A stretch of DNA of 64,000 nucleotides from Alphaproteobacteria bacterium (GCA_016783965.1 JADHVO010000004.1:186001-250000); one strand, 5' to 3'; shown: positions 8,360-18,277, numbered from the stretch's first letter. Made by a program: numbers and translations. The notes: a model not told the origin generated them from the letters alone.

Positions 8360-9246
8360 CGACCGACATGGCAATCAAAGGCGGGGGCGACGACAAGAAG
8401 GCCCGTGCGCAGGCGTGGTTCGAGGGTCTGCGCGACAGAATCGTGGCGGAGTTCGAGGCGATCGAGCGCGAATACACGTCGGGCCGGCACAGCGAGCTGC
8501 CACCCGGCACGTTCGTCCGTACACCAACCAAGCGCACCAACGAGGATGGCTCGAACGCCGGCAGCGGGCTGATGTCGGTGATGCACGGCCGTGTGTTCGA
8601 GAAAGTCGGCGTCAACACGTCCACCGTGAACGGCGTGTTGTCGCCGGAAGCGGCCAAAACGCTGGGTTCGCCGGATGATGACCGGCGGTTCTGGGCGAGT
8701 TCGATCTCGCTGATCGCGCACATGCGCAGCCCGCATGTGCCGGCGGTGCACATGAACACACGCCACATGATCACTACGACCGGCAGCTGGTTCGGCGGCG
8801 GCGCCGATCTCACGCCGATGTATCCGAATCCCCAAGATGAGCAGGACTTCCATGCTGCGATGCAGCGTGGATGCCGAGCCTTTGGCGCGGAGACCTACGC
8901 GAAGTACAAGAAGTGGTGCGATGAGTACTTCTACCTTCCACACCGCAACGAGCCTCGCGGAGCCGGCGGAATCTTCTACGACCGCCACAACAGCGGCGAT
9001 TGGGAGAAAGATTTCGCCTTCACACGGGACGTGGGGATGGAATTTGCGAACGTGTATCCCCAAATCGTAAGGAGGCGGATGGGCCAATCGTGGACAGACG
9101 CCGAACGCCACCATCAGCTCGTAAAACGAGGCCGGTATGTGGAGTTCAACCTGATGTGGGATCGCGGCACGCTGTTTGGCCTGAAAACGGGACACAACAT
9201 CGACGCGATCCTGGTGTCGATGCCTCCCGAAGTCCGCTGGCCATAG
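8356..9246 (+). CDS. hemF: oxygen-dependent coproporphyrinogen III oxidase
   Basis: 296 residues, full-length HemF. It decarboxylates two propionates of coproporphyrinogen III to vinyl groups in aerobic haem synthesis. Family blocks are [25 protein letters not shown], the Y-x-Y segment [20 protein letters not shown], and the C-terminal [20 protein letters not shown]. Start ATG 8356 overlaps the trmL stop, and the two form a coupled pair. Confidence 0.96.
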   Translation: MTTDMAIKGGGDDKKARAQAWFEGLRDRIVAEFEAIEREYTSGRHSELPPGTFVRTPTKRTNEDGSNAGSGLMSVMHGRVFEKVGVNTSTVNGVLSPEAAKTLGSPDDDRRFWASSISLIAHMRSPHVPAVHMNTRHMITTTGSWFGGGADLTPMYPNPQDEQDFHAAMQRGCRAFGAETYAKYKKWCDEYFYLPHRNEPRGAGGIFYDRHNSGDWEKDFAFTRDVGMEFANVYPQIVRRRMGQSWTDAERHHQLVKRGRYVEFNLMWDRGTLFGLKTGHNIDAILVSMPPEVRWP

Positions 9247-9271
9247 CCTTTTCGCGTAAGGATCCTGCGTT

Positions 9272-9922
9272 TTGGACTTGTTGTTCAGTCACGGCGGGTT
9301 TTTCGCCCTTCTGCAGGTCGTTCTGATCGATATCGTGCTCGCCGGGGACAACGCGGTGGTGATCGGCATGGCGGCGGCGCGCGTGCCGCAGATCGTGCGC
9401 CGCAAGGTGATCTTCTGGGGTCTTGTCACGGCTGTGGTGGCGCGTGTGTTCCTCGCCACGATCACGGTGCGGCTGCTCGAGTATATCGGACTGACCTTTG
9501 CCGGCGGCGTGCTTCTGCTCTGGGTGTGCTGGAAGCTGTGGCGCGATATCCGCGAAGCGGCGGAGGAGCAGAAGGCGGCCGAGACGATGGACGGCCCGCC
9601 GGCCGCCGACAAGCTCGGCGGTCCCTATTCCTACGAAGCGAGCACGCAGATGATGCGCCGCGCGATCGTCCAGATCGCGGCGGCGGACTTGTCGATGTCG
9701 CTCGACAATGTGCTGGCGGTGGCGGGCGCGGCGCGCAATCACATGGTGGTGCTGGCGATTGGGCTTTGCCTTTCCATCGGCCTGATGGGCGTGGCCGCCA
9801 GCGTGATCGCGCGCGTGCTAAACAAGCATGCATGGATCAGCTATGCGGGCCTGTTCATCGTGCTCTATGTCGCGATCAGCATGATCTGGCGCGGCAGTAT
9901 GGCCATCATGCACGCGATGTAG
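9272..9922 (+). CDS. TerC/YjbE-family integral membrane protein
   Basis: 216 residues, about seven hydrophobic segments. TerC-family acidic motifs lie in two repeats: VLIDIVLAGDNAVVIGMAA near the N-terminus and AADLSMSLDNVLAVAGAA near residue 140. Related proteins have been linked to tellurite resistance or to Mn export and metalation of exported enzymes; which applies here is not decidable from sequence. It begins at TTG 9272, 25 nt after hemF, with AAGGA upstream, and probably shares its transcript. Confidence 0.85.
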   Translation: MDLLFSHGGFFALLQVVLIDIVLAGDNAVVIGMAAARVPQIVRRKVIFWGLVTAVVARVFLATITVRLLEYIGLTFAGGVLLLWVCWKLWRDIREAAEEQKAAETMDGPPAADKLGGPYSYEASTQMMRRAIVQIAAADLSMSLDNVLAVAGAARNHMVVLAIGLCLSIGLMGVAASVIARVLNKHAWISYAGLFIVLYVAISMIWRGSMAIMHAM

Positions 9923-9928
9923 GCGCGC

Positions 9929-10774
9929 TCAGGTCAATCTCAACAATACCGCGGTGGCGTCGTCGCTCTTCTTGAAGCGCGGATGCTTGTGGCCTTGCGG
10001 ATCGGCGTCCTCGATCTCGCGCAGCTCATCGGCGAGGAAGCCGAGGCCCTTGGTCATGGCGCGCGCCATCAGGGTGTGCGGCGTGTAGCGGTCGTAGTCG
10101 GTCGTCAGCGCCAGGAAGCCGTCGGACGCGAGCAGCAGCGTCGAGCCGCGCGCAGCGGCGACCGGCTTGCGGTTCACGTGATCGGCCGCACGCGGGTCGG
10201 GGCTGAACACCCACTTCTTTCCGGAGTTGATCCGGCTGCGTGCCATGCGGAGCGCGGGCAAGAATTCCGGACGGTTGGCGCCGGAGGCCGGCGCAATGCC
10301 ACGCTCCTTCGCGAGCCGCGCGGCGTCGTTGGACTCGCGCTTCTTGGATTCGAAGGACGCACCCAACACTTCGACCGTGTCGTCGGCACGGTGCAGCAGG
10401 CCGGCGCAGTCGCCGTACCAGAGGAAGTCGAAACCGACGGCAGTCGCGAAAGCGAAAGCCATCGATGCGAATGGCGTCTCCCATGTTTCCTGGATCGGGC
10501 GCTTGCGCAGAGCCTCGAAGGACTTCTTGGCGTCCTCGAACGTGTGGCGGAGCGCATCGACCGGCGCGTCACCGTCCTTGATGTGCGCGATCAGGCGGCG
10601 GGCGCCGAAATGCGCGATCCAGGCGGCATCGCTGTCGCCCGGCATCAGCGGCTCGCCCAGCGAGGTGGCGCCGTCGAGCACGACGGCGGCGTTGTCGGCA
10701 TGGCCGAACGCGTCGTCGTTCGGCTTCAGAGGGTCGCCGGGGATGGAAAGGGTGTCGAGGACTTGGAAGGACAT
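9929..10774 (-). CDS. PP2C-like serine/threonine phosphatase-related protein
   Basis: 281 residues. PP2C-type elements appear in order: PNDDAFG near the N-terminus, VVLDGATSLG (about 30-39) corresponding to the metal-binding DG, LLLASDGFLAL (about 215) and KSDDATAVLLRL at the end with the terminal Asp pair. The family usually dephosphorylates protein Ser/Thr or regulates sigma factors. The order fits but similarity is loose, so activity is uncertain. It begins upstream of cca with 4 nt separating them, so cca and this gene form one leftward operon. Confidence 0.7.
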   Translation of the reverse strand: MSFQVLDTLSIPGDPLKPNDDAFGHADNAAVVLDGATSLGEPLMPGDSDAAWIAHFGARRLIAHIKDGDAPVDALRHTFEDAKKSFEALRKRPIQETWETPFASMAFAFATAVGFDFLWYGDCAGLLHRADDTVEVLGASFESKKRESNDAARLAKERGIAPASGANRPEFLPALRMARSRINSGKKWVFSPDPRAADHVNRKPVAAARGSTLLLASDGFLALTTDYDRYTPHTLMARAMTKGLGFLADELREIEDADPQGHKHPRFKKSDDATAVLLRLT

Positions 10775-10778
10775 GCGG

Positions 10779-12014
10779 TCAGTATGCCGTGGCTTGCACG
10801 ACAGCCTTGAGACGTTCGGCGAGGGAGAATTCGTCCTCGATGAAGTCGGCGTCGACCCACCAGTCCTCGACCTCCTCCAGGATCCTGCCGATCAGCGGGC
10901 CCTGCGGGACGCCGGCCAGCATCACGTCGCGGCCGGTAAGGGGAAACCGGGGGCGCGGCCAGGTGGCGGCGACTTCCAGCAGCATGCGCCAGTTGACGGC
11001 GTTCGACGCCTTTGGGTCTTCCGCCCATTTGATGAAGACACGGTCGCGAAAGCGCGGGATGCCGATGCGGTAGAGCATCTTCCGCTGCTCCTTCACCGAC
11101 ATGTAGGAAACGATCTTCTCGCGCGCACCGGCGATGTCTTCGAGACGGATCGCGTCCTTGTTCGAGAGGCGTAACTTGTGCGCGACAGCCTGCGCAACGG
11201 CGATATCGTCCGGCAGCAGCGCAGCGAGGCGCAGAACAGAGTCGGGCGCGAAGAAATTGTTGGCGTCGATCTCTTCGAGGCTTTCAAGACGCGCGATGTT
11301 GAGTTCGCCCGGAAGCAATGCGGACAGGATGCCGGTGGCGGCCATGATGCGCAGAACGCGCGACGGCTGATCGGCTTCGAGCAGGCGAAGCAATTCCTTC
11401 TGGATGCGCTCGCCGGAGAGTTGGGCGAGGCCGGCCCTTTCAGCCGCGGCGGCGTGAAGGGCGGCGCTGTCCATCTCGCCCTTGCCGTACCAGGCGTGGA
11501 AGCGGAACAGGCGCAGGATGCGCAGGTAGTCCTCGCGAATGCGCGTGGTGGGATCGCCGACGAAGCGGACCCTGCCGGCCTTCAGGTCTTCGACGCCGCC
11601 GACCGTATCAAGGACCCTGCCGTCGGCACTCGCGTAGAGCGCGTTCATGGTGAAGTCGCGGCGCTGGGCGTCCTCTGCCCAGTCCGTGGTGAAAGCAACG
11701 GTGGCGCGGCGGCCGTCGGTCGAAACATCGCGGCGGAGCGTCGTGACTTCGTAGGGTTTGCCGTTAGCGATCGCCGTCACGGTGCCGTGATCGATGCCGG
11801 TGGGCACGGCACCGAGGTGCGCGGCGGTCAGGCGCTTGCTCACCTCTTCCGGTAGCAGCGGTGTGGCGATGTCGACGTCCGCGACCGGCTTGCCGAGCAG
11901 CGCATTGCGCACCGCGCCGCCGACGAAGCGGCCCTCACCGCCGAGCGCATCGAGCACGGCGCGCGTTTCGGGCGCGGTCATCCAGGCGTGGCGTTTGGGA
12001 TCGAGCACGGTCAT
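10779..12014 (-). CDS. cca: CCA-adding tRNA nucleotidyltransferase / poly(A) polymerase family
   Basis: 411 residues. The class II nucleotidyltransferase head has FVGGAVRNALLGKPVADVDIATP, where DVD holds the catalytic carboxylates, then RRDFTMNALY and the RNA-binding RIREDYLRILRLFRFHA. It adds or repairs the 3' CCA of tRNA. The start is ATG 12014, overlapping the DUF6111 stop by 4 nt; the longer open frame upstream runs through other genes. It is the last of four coupled genes and is followed 4 nt later by the PP2C-like gene. Confidence 0.93.
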   Translation of the reverse strand: MTVLDPKRHAWMTAPETRAVLDALGGEGRFVGGAVRNALLGKPVADVDIATPLLPEEVSKRLTAAHLGAVPTGIDHGTVTAIANGKPYEVTTLRRDVSTDGRRATVAFTTDWAEDAQRRDFTMNALYASADGRVLDTVGGVEDLKAGRVRFVGDPTTRIREDYLRILRLFRFHAWYGKGEMDSAALHAAAAERAGLAQLSGERIQKELLRLLEADQPSRVLRIMAATGILSALLPGELNIARLESLEEIDANNFFAPDSVLRLAALLPDDIAVAQAVAHKLRLSNKDAIRLEDIAGAREKIVSYMSVKEQRKMLYRIGIPRFRDRVFIKWAEDPKASNAVNWRMLLEVAATWPRPRFPLTGRDVMLAGVPQGPLIGRILEEVEDWWVDADFIEDEFSLAERLKAVVQATAY

Positions 12015-12292
12015 TGCGATTTCTTGTCCGGCACAACATAGCCCGGAACGACCTTGCCGTTGACCACATGGGGCGCGACATAGGTGCCGGTGGTCGGCTC
12101 GCCTTCGGTGAAACCCCAGACGATGAAGCTGGCGGCAAACAGCGCGAGACCGGCGATGAACAGCCAACTCCACGGATGCTGGCGCTTACCCGGCGGCGGC
12201 GTGGGCGCGAAGCGGAGCACCAGCAGATATGCGCCGTAGGCAATGAACGGCAGCGCGACGAGAAGCAGGCGCTCAAGGATCTGGCGCGTCAT
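12011..12292 (-). CDS. DUF6111 family small membrane protein
   Basis: 93 residues with two hydrophobic helices (LLLVALPFIAYGAYLLVL and WLFIAGLALFAASFIVWGF), and a short tail rich in Pro/Gly/Val. I recognise it as DUF6111, a family seen mainly in alphaproteobacteria between a CoA-type NUDIX gene and cca. No function is known. Both ends overlap neighbours by 4 nt (NUDIX upstream, cca downstream). Confidence 0.85.
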   Translation of the reverse strand: MTRQILERLLLVALPFIAYGAYLLVLRFAPTPPPGKRQHPWSWLFIAGLALFAASFIVWGFTEGEPTTGTYVAPHVVNGKVVPGYVVPDKKSQ

Positions 12293-12939
12293 GGCTTGGT
12301 GATCCGGTCCGCGAAGTTTATCAGCATCGCGGCCGTGGCGCCCCAGATGTAACGGTCTTCGTAGGTGAAGGAATAGAAGCTGCGCTGCACGCCCTGGAAT
12401 TCGCGGGTCTGCTTCACGCGGTTGGCGGGATCGAGCAGGAAGCTCAGCGGCACTTCGAAGATCGCCGCCACCTCATGCTCCTGCGCTTTGATGGCGAAAC
12501 CTTCGGCCAGGCAGCCGACGACGGGCAGGATCGCGTAGCCGGTGCCGGTCTCGTAGGCGTCGAGAAAGCCGACGACGGTGACGAAAGCGGGTTCGATGCC
12601 GGTCTCTTCCTGCGTCTCGCGCAGCGCGGTCTCGACCAGCGAGATGTCACCGGGGTCGGCCCGGCCACCGGGGAAGGACACCTGGCCGGCGTGGCGGTTG
12701 AGATGCTCGGTGCGCTGGGTCAGCAGCACGTGCGGTTCTTCGCGCAGGATCAACGGCAGCAACACGGCGGCCGGCGTGAGGTCGCGCTTTTCCTTCGGAC
12801 GGTTCTGCGGGTTGAGATCGAAATCGCCCCGCTGCGGTGTGAGCGGCAACAACGGCGGTTCGAGCAGCAGTCGCGAGCGCAGCAGGTCGATGCTGTTGAC
12901 GATGCGGTTGCCGATGACGGCAGGATGATCGTCGTTCAT
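12289..12939 (-). CDS. CoA pyrophosphatase-type NUDIX hydrolase
   Basis: 216 residues. The UPF0035/CoA diphosphatase motif LLTQRTEHLNRHAGQVSFPG is followed by GRADPGD and the NUDIX helix ALRETQEETGIEP. Enzymes of this group cleave CoA and its derivatives to phosphopantetheine and 3',5'-ADP. The start is ATG 12939, overlapping the DUF1285 stop by 4 nt; the upstream open frame is a shadow of DUF1285. Confidence 0.92.
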   Translation of the reverse strand: MNDDHPAVIGNRIVNSIDLLRSRLLLEPPLLPLTPQRGDFDLNPQNRPKEKRDLTPAAVLLPLILREEPHVLLTQRTEHLNRHAGQVSFPGGRADPGDISLVETALRETQEETGIEPAFVTVVGFLDAYETGTGYAILPVVGCLAEGFAIKAQEHEVAAIFEVPLSFLLDPANRVKQTREFQGVQRSFYSFTYEDRYIWGATAAMLINFADRITKP

Positions 12940-13505
12940 GCCGGACGGCCAAGCCGGAAGAACGAGCCGTTGCTCCACACGCCGAGGAAGCCGGCATGCT
13001 CGCCCTCGCCCGGTACGGCGAGATCGGCCATCTGGTAGAACACGGCGCGCGCGATGCGGGCTTCGAGCCCCCTGCGCACATGAACATAGGGCGCCGGTTC
13101 GTCCGTGGCCGGATCGGTCTCGACGCGGATCGGATTGCCGGGGCCGGCAACGGTTTCGTCGCCGACATTGGTGGTGAAGGTCAGCGTCTGGTCTCTGCCC
13201 GCGCCGGCAACGTCCATCAGCACTGCCTGGAACGGCGCGTCCTCGACGACGATGCGCATCTTCTCGACCGGCGTGACGAGATGGAAACCATCCGGGTCCC
13301 TGCGCAGGATTGTGGAAAAGAGGCGGACCAGCTCCTTGCGGCCGATGGGGCTGCCCTGGTGATACCAGGTGCCGTCGCGCGCGATGCGGATGTCGATGTC
13401 CCCGCAATGGGCGGGGTTCCATTTCTCGACCGGCGGAAGCTTGCGGCCTGCTGCGGCGTCGCGCTGGAGCGCCGCCAGCCCAAGAGAGAATCCACCGCTG
13501 CTCAT
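12936..13505 (-). CDS. DUF1285 domain protein
   Basis: 189 residues. The DUF1285 pattern is evident: a CGDIDIRIARDGTWYHQGSPI block near residue 34, then RKELVRLFSTILRRDPDGFHLVTPVEK and VYVHVRRGLEARIARAVFYQMA. There is no signal peptide or membrane segment and no assigned biochemical function. It heads the coupled operon DUF1285-NUDIX-DUF6111-cca, with a 161-nt divergent intergenic region separating it from moxR. Confidence 0.88.
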   Translation of the reverse strand: MSSGGFSLGLAALQRDAAAGRKLPPVEKWNPAHCGDIDIRIARDGTWYHQGSPIGRKELVRLFSTILRRDPDGFHLVTPVEKMRIVVEDAPFQAVLMDVAGAGRDQTLTFTTNVGDETVAGPGNPIRVETDPATDEPAPYVHVRRGLEARIARAVFYQMADLAVPGEGEHAGFLGVWSNGSFFRLGRPA

Positions 13506-13554
13506 ATCGTTAAGGCCATTTGCATCACAGCGCCGTCAGCGGGCGGGCTTTTCC

Positions 13555-13583
13555 TTGTTGTGCCGGTGCTTAGGCGGTACATA
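13555..13583 (+). promoter_or_regulatory. candidate sigma-70 promoter for the moxR operon
   Basis: TTGTTG at 13555-13560 and TACATA at 13578-13583 are separated by 17 nt and lie 84 nt before the moxR ATG. AGGCG and CGCCT flank the -10 region (13572-13576 and 13585-13589), giving a small dyad that could be an operator. The match to consensus is moderate. Confidence 0.35.
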
Positions 13584-13666
13584 ACGCCTTAGTCCCGGCG
13601 CACTTTGTAACAAGGATAGGGTGCGTTGCCGGGACCGGCAACCAAGCACCCGGAACCCTTCCCCTC

Positions 13667-14677
13667 ATGAACGATATCGTGGCCGAAAGCTCCGACGCCG
13701 TCCCCAGCGCGATGGCCCATGTCGAGCGTGCCGCCGCGACGCTGGCCAGAGTGCATACCGCTGTAGGGCAGTCGATCTTCGGTCAGGAAGCGGTCATCGA
13801 GCAGACGCTCGTGACGCTGCTGGCGGGAGGACACGGGTTGCTTATCGGGGTACCCGGCCTCGCCAAAACCAAGCTGGTGGAGACGCTGGGCATTGTGCTG
13901 GGCATGGACTGGAAACGCATCCAGTTCACGCCGGACCTGATGCCGACGGACATCATCGGCTCGGAAGTGCTGGAGGAAGGTGCCGACCACAAGCGCGGCT
14001 TCCGGTTCGTGCAGGGGCCGGTGTTCACGCAGCTTCTGATGGCGGACGAAATCAACCGCGCCAGCCCCCGCACACAATCCGCCCTGCTTCAGGCGATGCA
14101 GGAACGCCACGTGACGGTGGCGGGGCAGCGCTACGATCTGCCCAGGCCCTTTCATGTGCTCGCAACGCAGAACCCGCTGGAGCAGGAAGGCACTTACCCG
14201 CTGCCGGAAGCGCAGCTCGATCGTTTCCTTCTCCAGATCGACATCGGCTACCCCGACAAGGATGCCGAGAAGCAGATGCTGGTCGCCACGACGTTTGGCG
14301 AGGAGGAGAAGCCGACCGCCGTATGCACGCCGCACGACCTGATGCTGGCGCAGCAGATCGTGCGGCACATCCCGGTGGGTGAGAAAGTTGTCGACTCGAT
14401 CCTGCGGTTGGTGCGCGCTGCGCGGCCAGGCGAGGAAGGCCAGAAGGACGTGCGCGACGCAATCGCGTGGGGCCCGGGGCCGCGTGCCTCGCAGGCGTTC
14501 ATGCTGGCGGTGCGCGCGCGGGCACTGGTGGAAGGACGGCTGGCGCCGTCGACCGACGACGTGGTGGCGCTGGCACAACCGATCCTGCGGCACCGCATGG
14601 CGCTCACCTTCCCGGCGCGGGCCGAAGGTCTGACGGTGCCCGCCGTTATCGACCGGCTGTGCCGGAGCCTTCTTTGA
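13667..14677 (+). CDS. MoxR family AAA+ ATPase
   Basis: 336 residues. Walker A is GVPGLAKTK (61-69), Walker B LLMADEINRASP (about 124-135), and sensor/arginine-finger elements lie in LPEAQLDRFLLQIDIGYP. MoxR ATPases act as chaperone-like remodelers for partners carrying VWA domains. It leads a rightward operon with DUF58, BatA/DUF4159 and a VWA-like membrane protein, the typical context. Its stop overlaps the next start by 4 nt. Confidence 0.93.
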   Translation: MNDIVAESSDAVPSAMAHVERAAATLARVHTAVGQSIFGQEAVIEQTLVTLLAGGHGLLIGVPGLAKTKLVETLGIVLGMDWKRIQFTPDLMPTDIIGSEVLEEGADHKRGFRFVQGPVFTQLLMADEINRASPRTQSALLQAMQERHVTVAGQRYDLPRPFHVLATQNPLEQEGTYPLPEAQLDRFLLQIDIGYPDKDAEKQMLVATTFGEEEKPTAVCTPHDLMLAQQIVRHIPVGEKVVDSILRLVRAARPGEEGQKDVRDAIAWGPGPRASQAFMLAVRARALVEGRLAPSTDDVVALAQPILRHRMALTFPARAEGLTVPAVIDRLCRSLL

Positions 14678-15543
14678 GTTCGAGCGGCAGCGCGCATCTC
14701 ATCCATGACGCAGAGGCGCTGGGCGCCGGCCTGCCCGCGCTGCTGGTGGATGCGGAGCGGCTGGCGTCCGCCGTCAGCCTGGGCGTGCATGGCCGGCGCA
14801 AGACCGGCATGGGCGAGAGTTTCTGGCAATTCCGCCGCTATCGCCCCGAGGATTCCTCGAGCGCGATCGACTGGCGCCAATCGGCGAAGTCGCAGCATCT
14901 GTTCGTGCGGGAGCGGGAATGGGAAGCGGCGCAGTCGGTGTGGTTCTGGTGCGATGGCTCGCCGGGCATGCGCTTCGCCAGCGGCAAGGTGACAAAGATG
15001 GAGCGCGCGCGCATCCTGGCGCTGGCGCTGGCATCGCTGCTGGTGCGCGGCGGTGAACGCGTGGCGCTGTACGGCGAGCCGTATGCACCGGCGAATTCGC
15101 GCGTCGCGCTGCGCCGGATCGCACACGTCCTGGGTGACGACGCACCGCGGCCGGAAGCGCTGCCGCCGGAGGCGCCCATCAGCAACAACGCGCAGCTGGT
15201 TTGGTTCAGCGACTTTCTTTCGCCCGTTGCCGAGATCGAGGCGACGATGCGGCGGCTTGCGCATTGGGCGGTGACAGGACAGATCGTCCACGTCATCGAT
15301 CCTGCGGAAGAGGATTTTCCGTTCGAGGGCCGCACGCGGTTCGAGGATCCGCGCGGAAGCCTGAACGAAACCATCGGACGGGCGGAGACGGTGGCGGGTG
15401 CCTATCGCGCGCGATTCAAGGCGCATACGGAGACGGTGGGCGCACTGGCGCGGCGACTGGGCTGGTCCTACATCGCGCATCGCACCGACAAGCCGCCGCA
15501 GACGGCGCTGATCGCGCTCTATGCCGACATGAGCGGCGCGTGA
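14674..15543 (+). CDS. DUF58 domain protein
   Basis: 289 residues from a TTG start that overlaps the moxR stop (TTGA). The DUF58 core is LGVHGRRKTGMGESFWQFR, YRPEDSSSAIDWRQSAK and LFVREREWEAAQSVWFWCDG; DUF58 proteins contain a VWA-like fold and pair with MoxR. No longer in-frame extension is credible because the region upstream is moxR. BatA starts 5 nt after its stop. Confidence 0.9.
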   Translation: MSSSGSAHLIHDAEALGAGLPALLVDAERLASAVSLGVHGRRKTGMGESFWQFRRYRPEDSSSAIDWRQSAKSQHLFVREREWEAAQSVWFWCDGSPGMRFASGKVTKMERARILALALASLLVRGGERVALYGEPYAPANSRVALRRIAHVLGDDAPRPEALPPEAPISNNAQLVWFSDFLSPVAEIEATMRRLAHWAVTGQIVHVIDPAEEDFPFEGRTRFEDPRGSLNETIGRAETVAGAYRARFKAHTETVGALARRLGWSYIAHRTDKPPQTALIALYADMSGA

Positions 15544-15547
15544 GCCC

Positions 15548-18277
15548 ATGGAATATCTGTCCGGACTGAGTTTCGGCGCGCCGTGGATTCTGGCGGCGCT
15601 CATCGTGCTCCCGGCGATCTGGTGGCTGCTTCGCGTCACGCCGCCCCTGCCGCGCACCGTGGTGTTTCCGCCGCTGCGGCTGCTGCTCGGACTGTCGGGC
15701 AAGGAGGAAACGCCGGCGCGGACGCCGTGGTGGCTGCTTCTGCTGCGGCTGATCGCGGCGGCGCTGGTAATCGCGGCGCTCGCCGATCCGATCTTCGGCA
15801 AGCCACCCGCGCTCGAAGGCACGGGTCCGGTCGTGCTGTTCGTCGACAATGGCTGGACCGCCGCCGCCAACTGGGACGCGCGCCAAGCGGTGATCGCGAA
15901 CGTGCTGCGCAGTGCCACCACTCAGGGGCGCGCGGTCGCCATCGTGCCGACGGCCGATGTGCCGGATGTCAGCCTGAAGGACGCGGGCGAGGCGAAGCAG
16001 ATCGCGCAGGCGATGCTGCCCGAGCCGTGGCTCCCCGACCGCAAGCGCGCCGCGGCGGCGGTGCAGGCGGCGCGCTTCACCGCGCGGCCGCTGATCCTCT
16101 GGCTGAGCGACGGGATCGAGGACGGACAGGCCGCCGCCACGGCGGAGACGCTGGGTGCGGCCGGCAGGTTGCAGGTCTATGGCGATGCGGCGGGAAAGGG
16201 GCCGCTGGCGCTGCTGTCCGTGGCGAACACCGCGGCGGGTTTCGACGTGACGCTGACGCGCGCGGGCGTCGACGGTACCCGCAACGGCGAGGTCAACGCG
16301 CTGGGCAGCCACGGCGAGATGCTGGCGGCGGCGCATTTCCATTTCGACGACGGCAAGAAAACCGCTACGGCCCATATCTCCCTGCCGCTGGAAGTCCGCA
16401 ACGAGACGACGCGCATCGTCATCGTGAATTCCGACTCCGCCGGCGCCGTGCAGATGCTGGGCGGCGGCGGCGCGCGGCGCGCGGTGGGTCTGGTGTCGCC
16501 AGGCGATACCGAAGCCGCGCAGCCGCTGTTGTCCGACACCTATTACCTGGAGCGCGCACTGGCGCCCTATGCCGACGTGCGCAAGGGCAACATCTCCGAC
16601 CTGCTGGCGAAGGACGTGTCGGTGCTGATCCTGGCCGATGTGGGGCACATAACCGGTGCGGACTACGACAAGGTCAGCAAGTTCGTGCAGGACGGCGGCC
16701 TGCTGATCCGCTTCGCGGGCGGGCGCATGGCGAGCGGCAGCGACGACCTGGTGCCGGTGAAGCTGCGCGTCGGCGGACGCTATCTCGGCGGATCGCTGGC
16801 GTGGGCGGAGCCGCAGAAGCTGGCGCCGTTCGCCGACTCGAGCCCGTTCGCAGGTCTGAACATCCCCGCCGAAGTGACCGTGACGCGGCAGGTGCTGGCG
16901 GAGCCGTCGGTCGAGCTCGCCGACCGCACCTGGGCGCGGCTGACCGACGGCACGCCGCTGGTCACCGCACAGGGCCGCGGCAAGGGCTTCATCGTGCTGG
17001 TGCACACGACAGCAGGGCCGGCATGGTCGACGCTGCCGATCAGCGGACTGTATGTCGACATGATGCGGCGCCTGCTGGCGCTATCGGCGGGATCGCGTCC
17101 GTCGGACATGAAGAGCGCGGTGATGCTGCCGCCGGTGACCACACTGGACGGCTTCGGCCATCCGCGGCGGCCGCCGGCCGAAGCACTACCGATCCGCGCG
17201 GCCGACCTCGGCAAGACCGCGGTGTCGCGGACGCATCCGCCGGGACTCTACGGCGTCGCGGGCACGGAAGACGCACTGAACGCGATGCGGAGCGACAGCG
17301 AGCTCCTGCCGATGGGGGAGATCGGCGCCGACGTGATCGCCTATGCCCAGACGACTGTGTTCGAGCTGGCGCCGTGGCTGTTGTCCATTGCAGCGGCGTT
17401 GATCTTCTTCGACGCGATCCTGTCGCTCTGGATGCGCGGATATTTCTCGCGGCTGCGGGTGATGCGGGGAGCGGCGGCGCTGCTGGCGGTCGGCGTGATC
17501 ACACACGGCTTCGATGCGCGTGCCGACGATGCGTTCGACCTGAAGGCGGCGACGGATACGCGGCTCGCCTATGTCGTGACCGGGCTGCCGGATGTCGACG
17601 ACGTCAGCAAGGCGGGGCTGATCGGGCTGGGCAACCAGCTGCGCCTGCGCACATCCTACGAGCCGCAAGAGCCGATGGGCGTCGACATCGCCAAGGACGA
17701 CCTGTCGTTCTTCCCCCTGCTCTACTGGCCGATGGATCCGCGCGAGAAGGACCTTTCACCGGAGGCCGTGTCGCGCATCAGCGATTACATGCGCAATGGC
17801 GGCACCATCGTGTTCGACACGCGCGACCTGACGCTGGGATCGACGCGCGGCGCCAACTCGCCTGGCGAGCAGACGCTGCGGCGGCTACTCGCGAAGCTCG
17901 ATCTCCCGCCGCTGGAGCCGGTGCCGTCCGATCACGTGCTGACCAAGGCGTTCTACATCCTGCAGGCGTTTCCCGGACGCTGGGACGGCGGCAAAGTGTG
18001 GCTGGAGGCGCTGCCCCCGCCGGATCCGCATGCGGGGCCGACGCCGGCGCGCGGTGGCGATGGCGTGTCGCCGGTGATCATCGGCGGCAATGACTGGGCG
18101 GCGGCCTGGGCGGTGCGCGCCGACGGTGCGCCGATGATGGACGTGGTGCCTGGCGGCGAGCGCCAGCGCGAACTGGCCTATCGCTTCGGCATCAACTTGG
18201 TGATGTACGCGTTCACCGGCAACTACAAGGCCGACCAGGTGCACGTGCCCGATCTGCTCAGACGGACGGGGCAGTAG
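15548..18277 (+). CDS. BatA-like N-terminal domain plus DUF4159 membrane protein
   Basis: 909 residues. The N-terminus has two helices (ILAALIVLPAIWWLL and LLLLRLIAAALVIAAL) with the BatA PRTVVFPPLRLL signature between them. A long predicted periplasmic or cytoplasmic region carries VWA-like strands (GPVVLFVDNGWTAA). Further helices lie near 610-635 and 645-655. The last about 220 residues match DUF4159 (FFPLLYWPMDPREK, YMRNGGTIVFDTRD), a class-I glutamine-amidotransferase-like fold. It is a structural part of the Bat-type MoxR system; the substrate is unknown. Confidence 0.88.
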   Translation: MEYLSGLSFGAPWILAALIVLPAIWWLLRVTPPLPRTVVFPPLRLLLGLSGKEETPARTPWWLLLLRLIAAALVIAALADPIFGKPPALEGTGPVVLFVDNGWTAAANWDARQAVIANVLRSATTQGRAVAIVPTADVPDVSLKDAGEAKQIAQAMLPEPWLPDRKRAAAAVQAARFTARPLILWLSDGIEDGQAAATAETLGAAGRLQVYGDAAGKGPLALLSVANTAAGFDVTLTRAGVDGTRNGEVNALGSHGEMLAAAHFHFDDGKKTATAHISLPLEVRNETTRIVIVNSDSAGAVQMLGGGGARRAVGLVSPGDTEAAQPLLSDTYYLERALAPYADVRKGNISDLLAKDVSVLILADVGHITGADYDKVSKFVQDGGLLIRFAGGRMASGSDDLVPVKLRVGGRYLGGSLAWAEPQKLAPFADSSPFAGLNIPAEVTVTRQVLAEPSVELADRTWARLTDGTPLVTAQGRGKGFIVLVHTTAGPAWSTLPISGLYVDMMRRLLALSAGSRPSDMKSAVMLPPVTTLDGFGHPRRPPAEALPIRAADLGKTAVSRTHPPGLYGVAGTEDALNAMRSDSELLPMGEIGADVIAYAQTTVFELAPWLLSIAAALIFFDAILSLWMRGYFSRLRVMRGAAALLAVGVITHGFDARADDAFDLKAATDTRLAYVVTGLPDVDDVSKAGLIGLGNQLRLRTSYEPQEPMGVDIAKDDLSFFPLLYWPMDPREKDLSPEAVSRISDYMRNGGTIVFDTRDLTLGSTRGANSPGEQTLRRLLAKLDLPPLEPVPSDHVLTKAFYILQAFPGRWDGGKVWLEALPPPDPHAGPTPARGGDGVSPVIIGGNDWAAAWAVRADGAPMMDVVPGGERQRELAYRFGINLVMYAFTGNYKADQVHVPDLLRRTGQ

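Noticed and set aside
15583..18093. 836-codon open frame in another frame of the BatA-DUF4159 gene
   Set aside because: Product is Arg/Gly/Ala-rich without hydrophobic or domain pattern, whereas the overlapping frame has clear family motifs.
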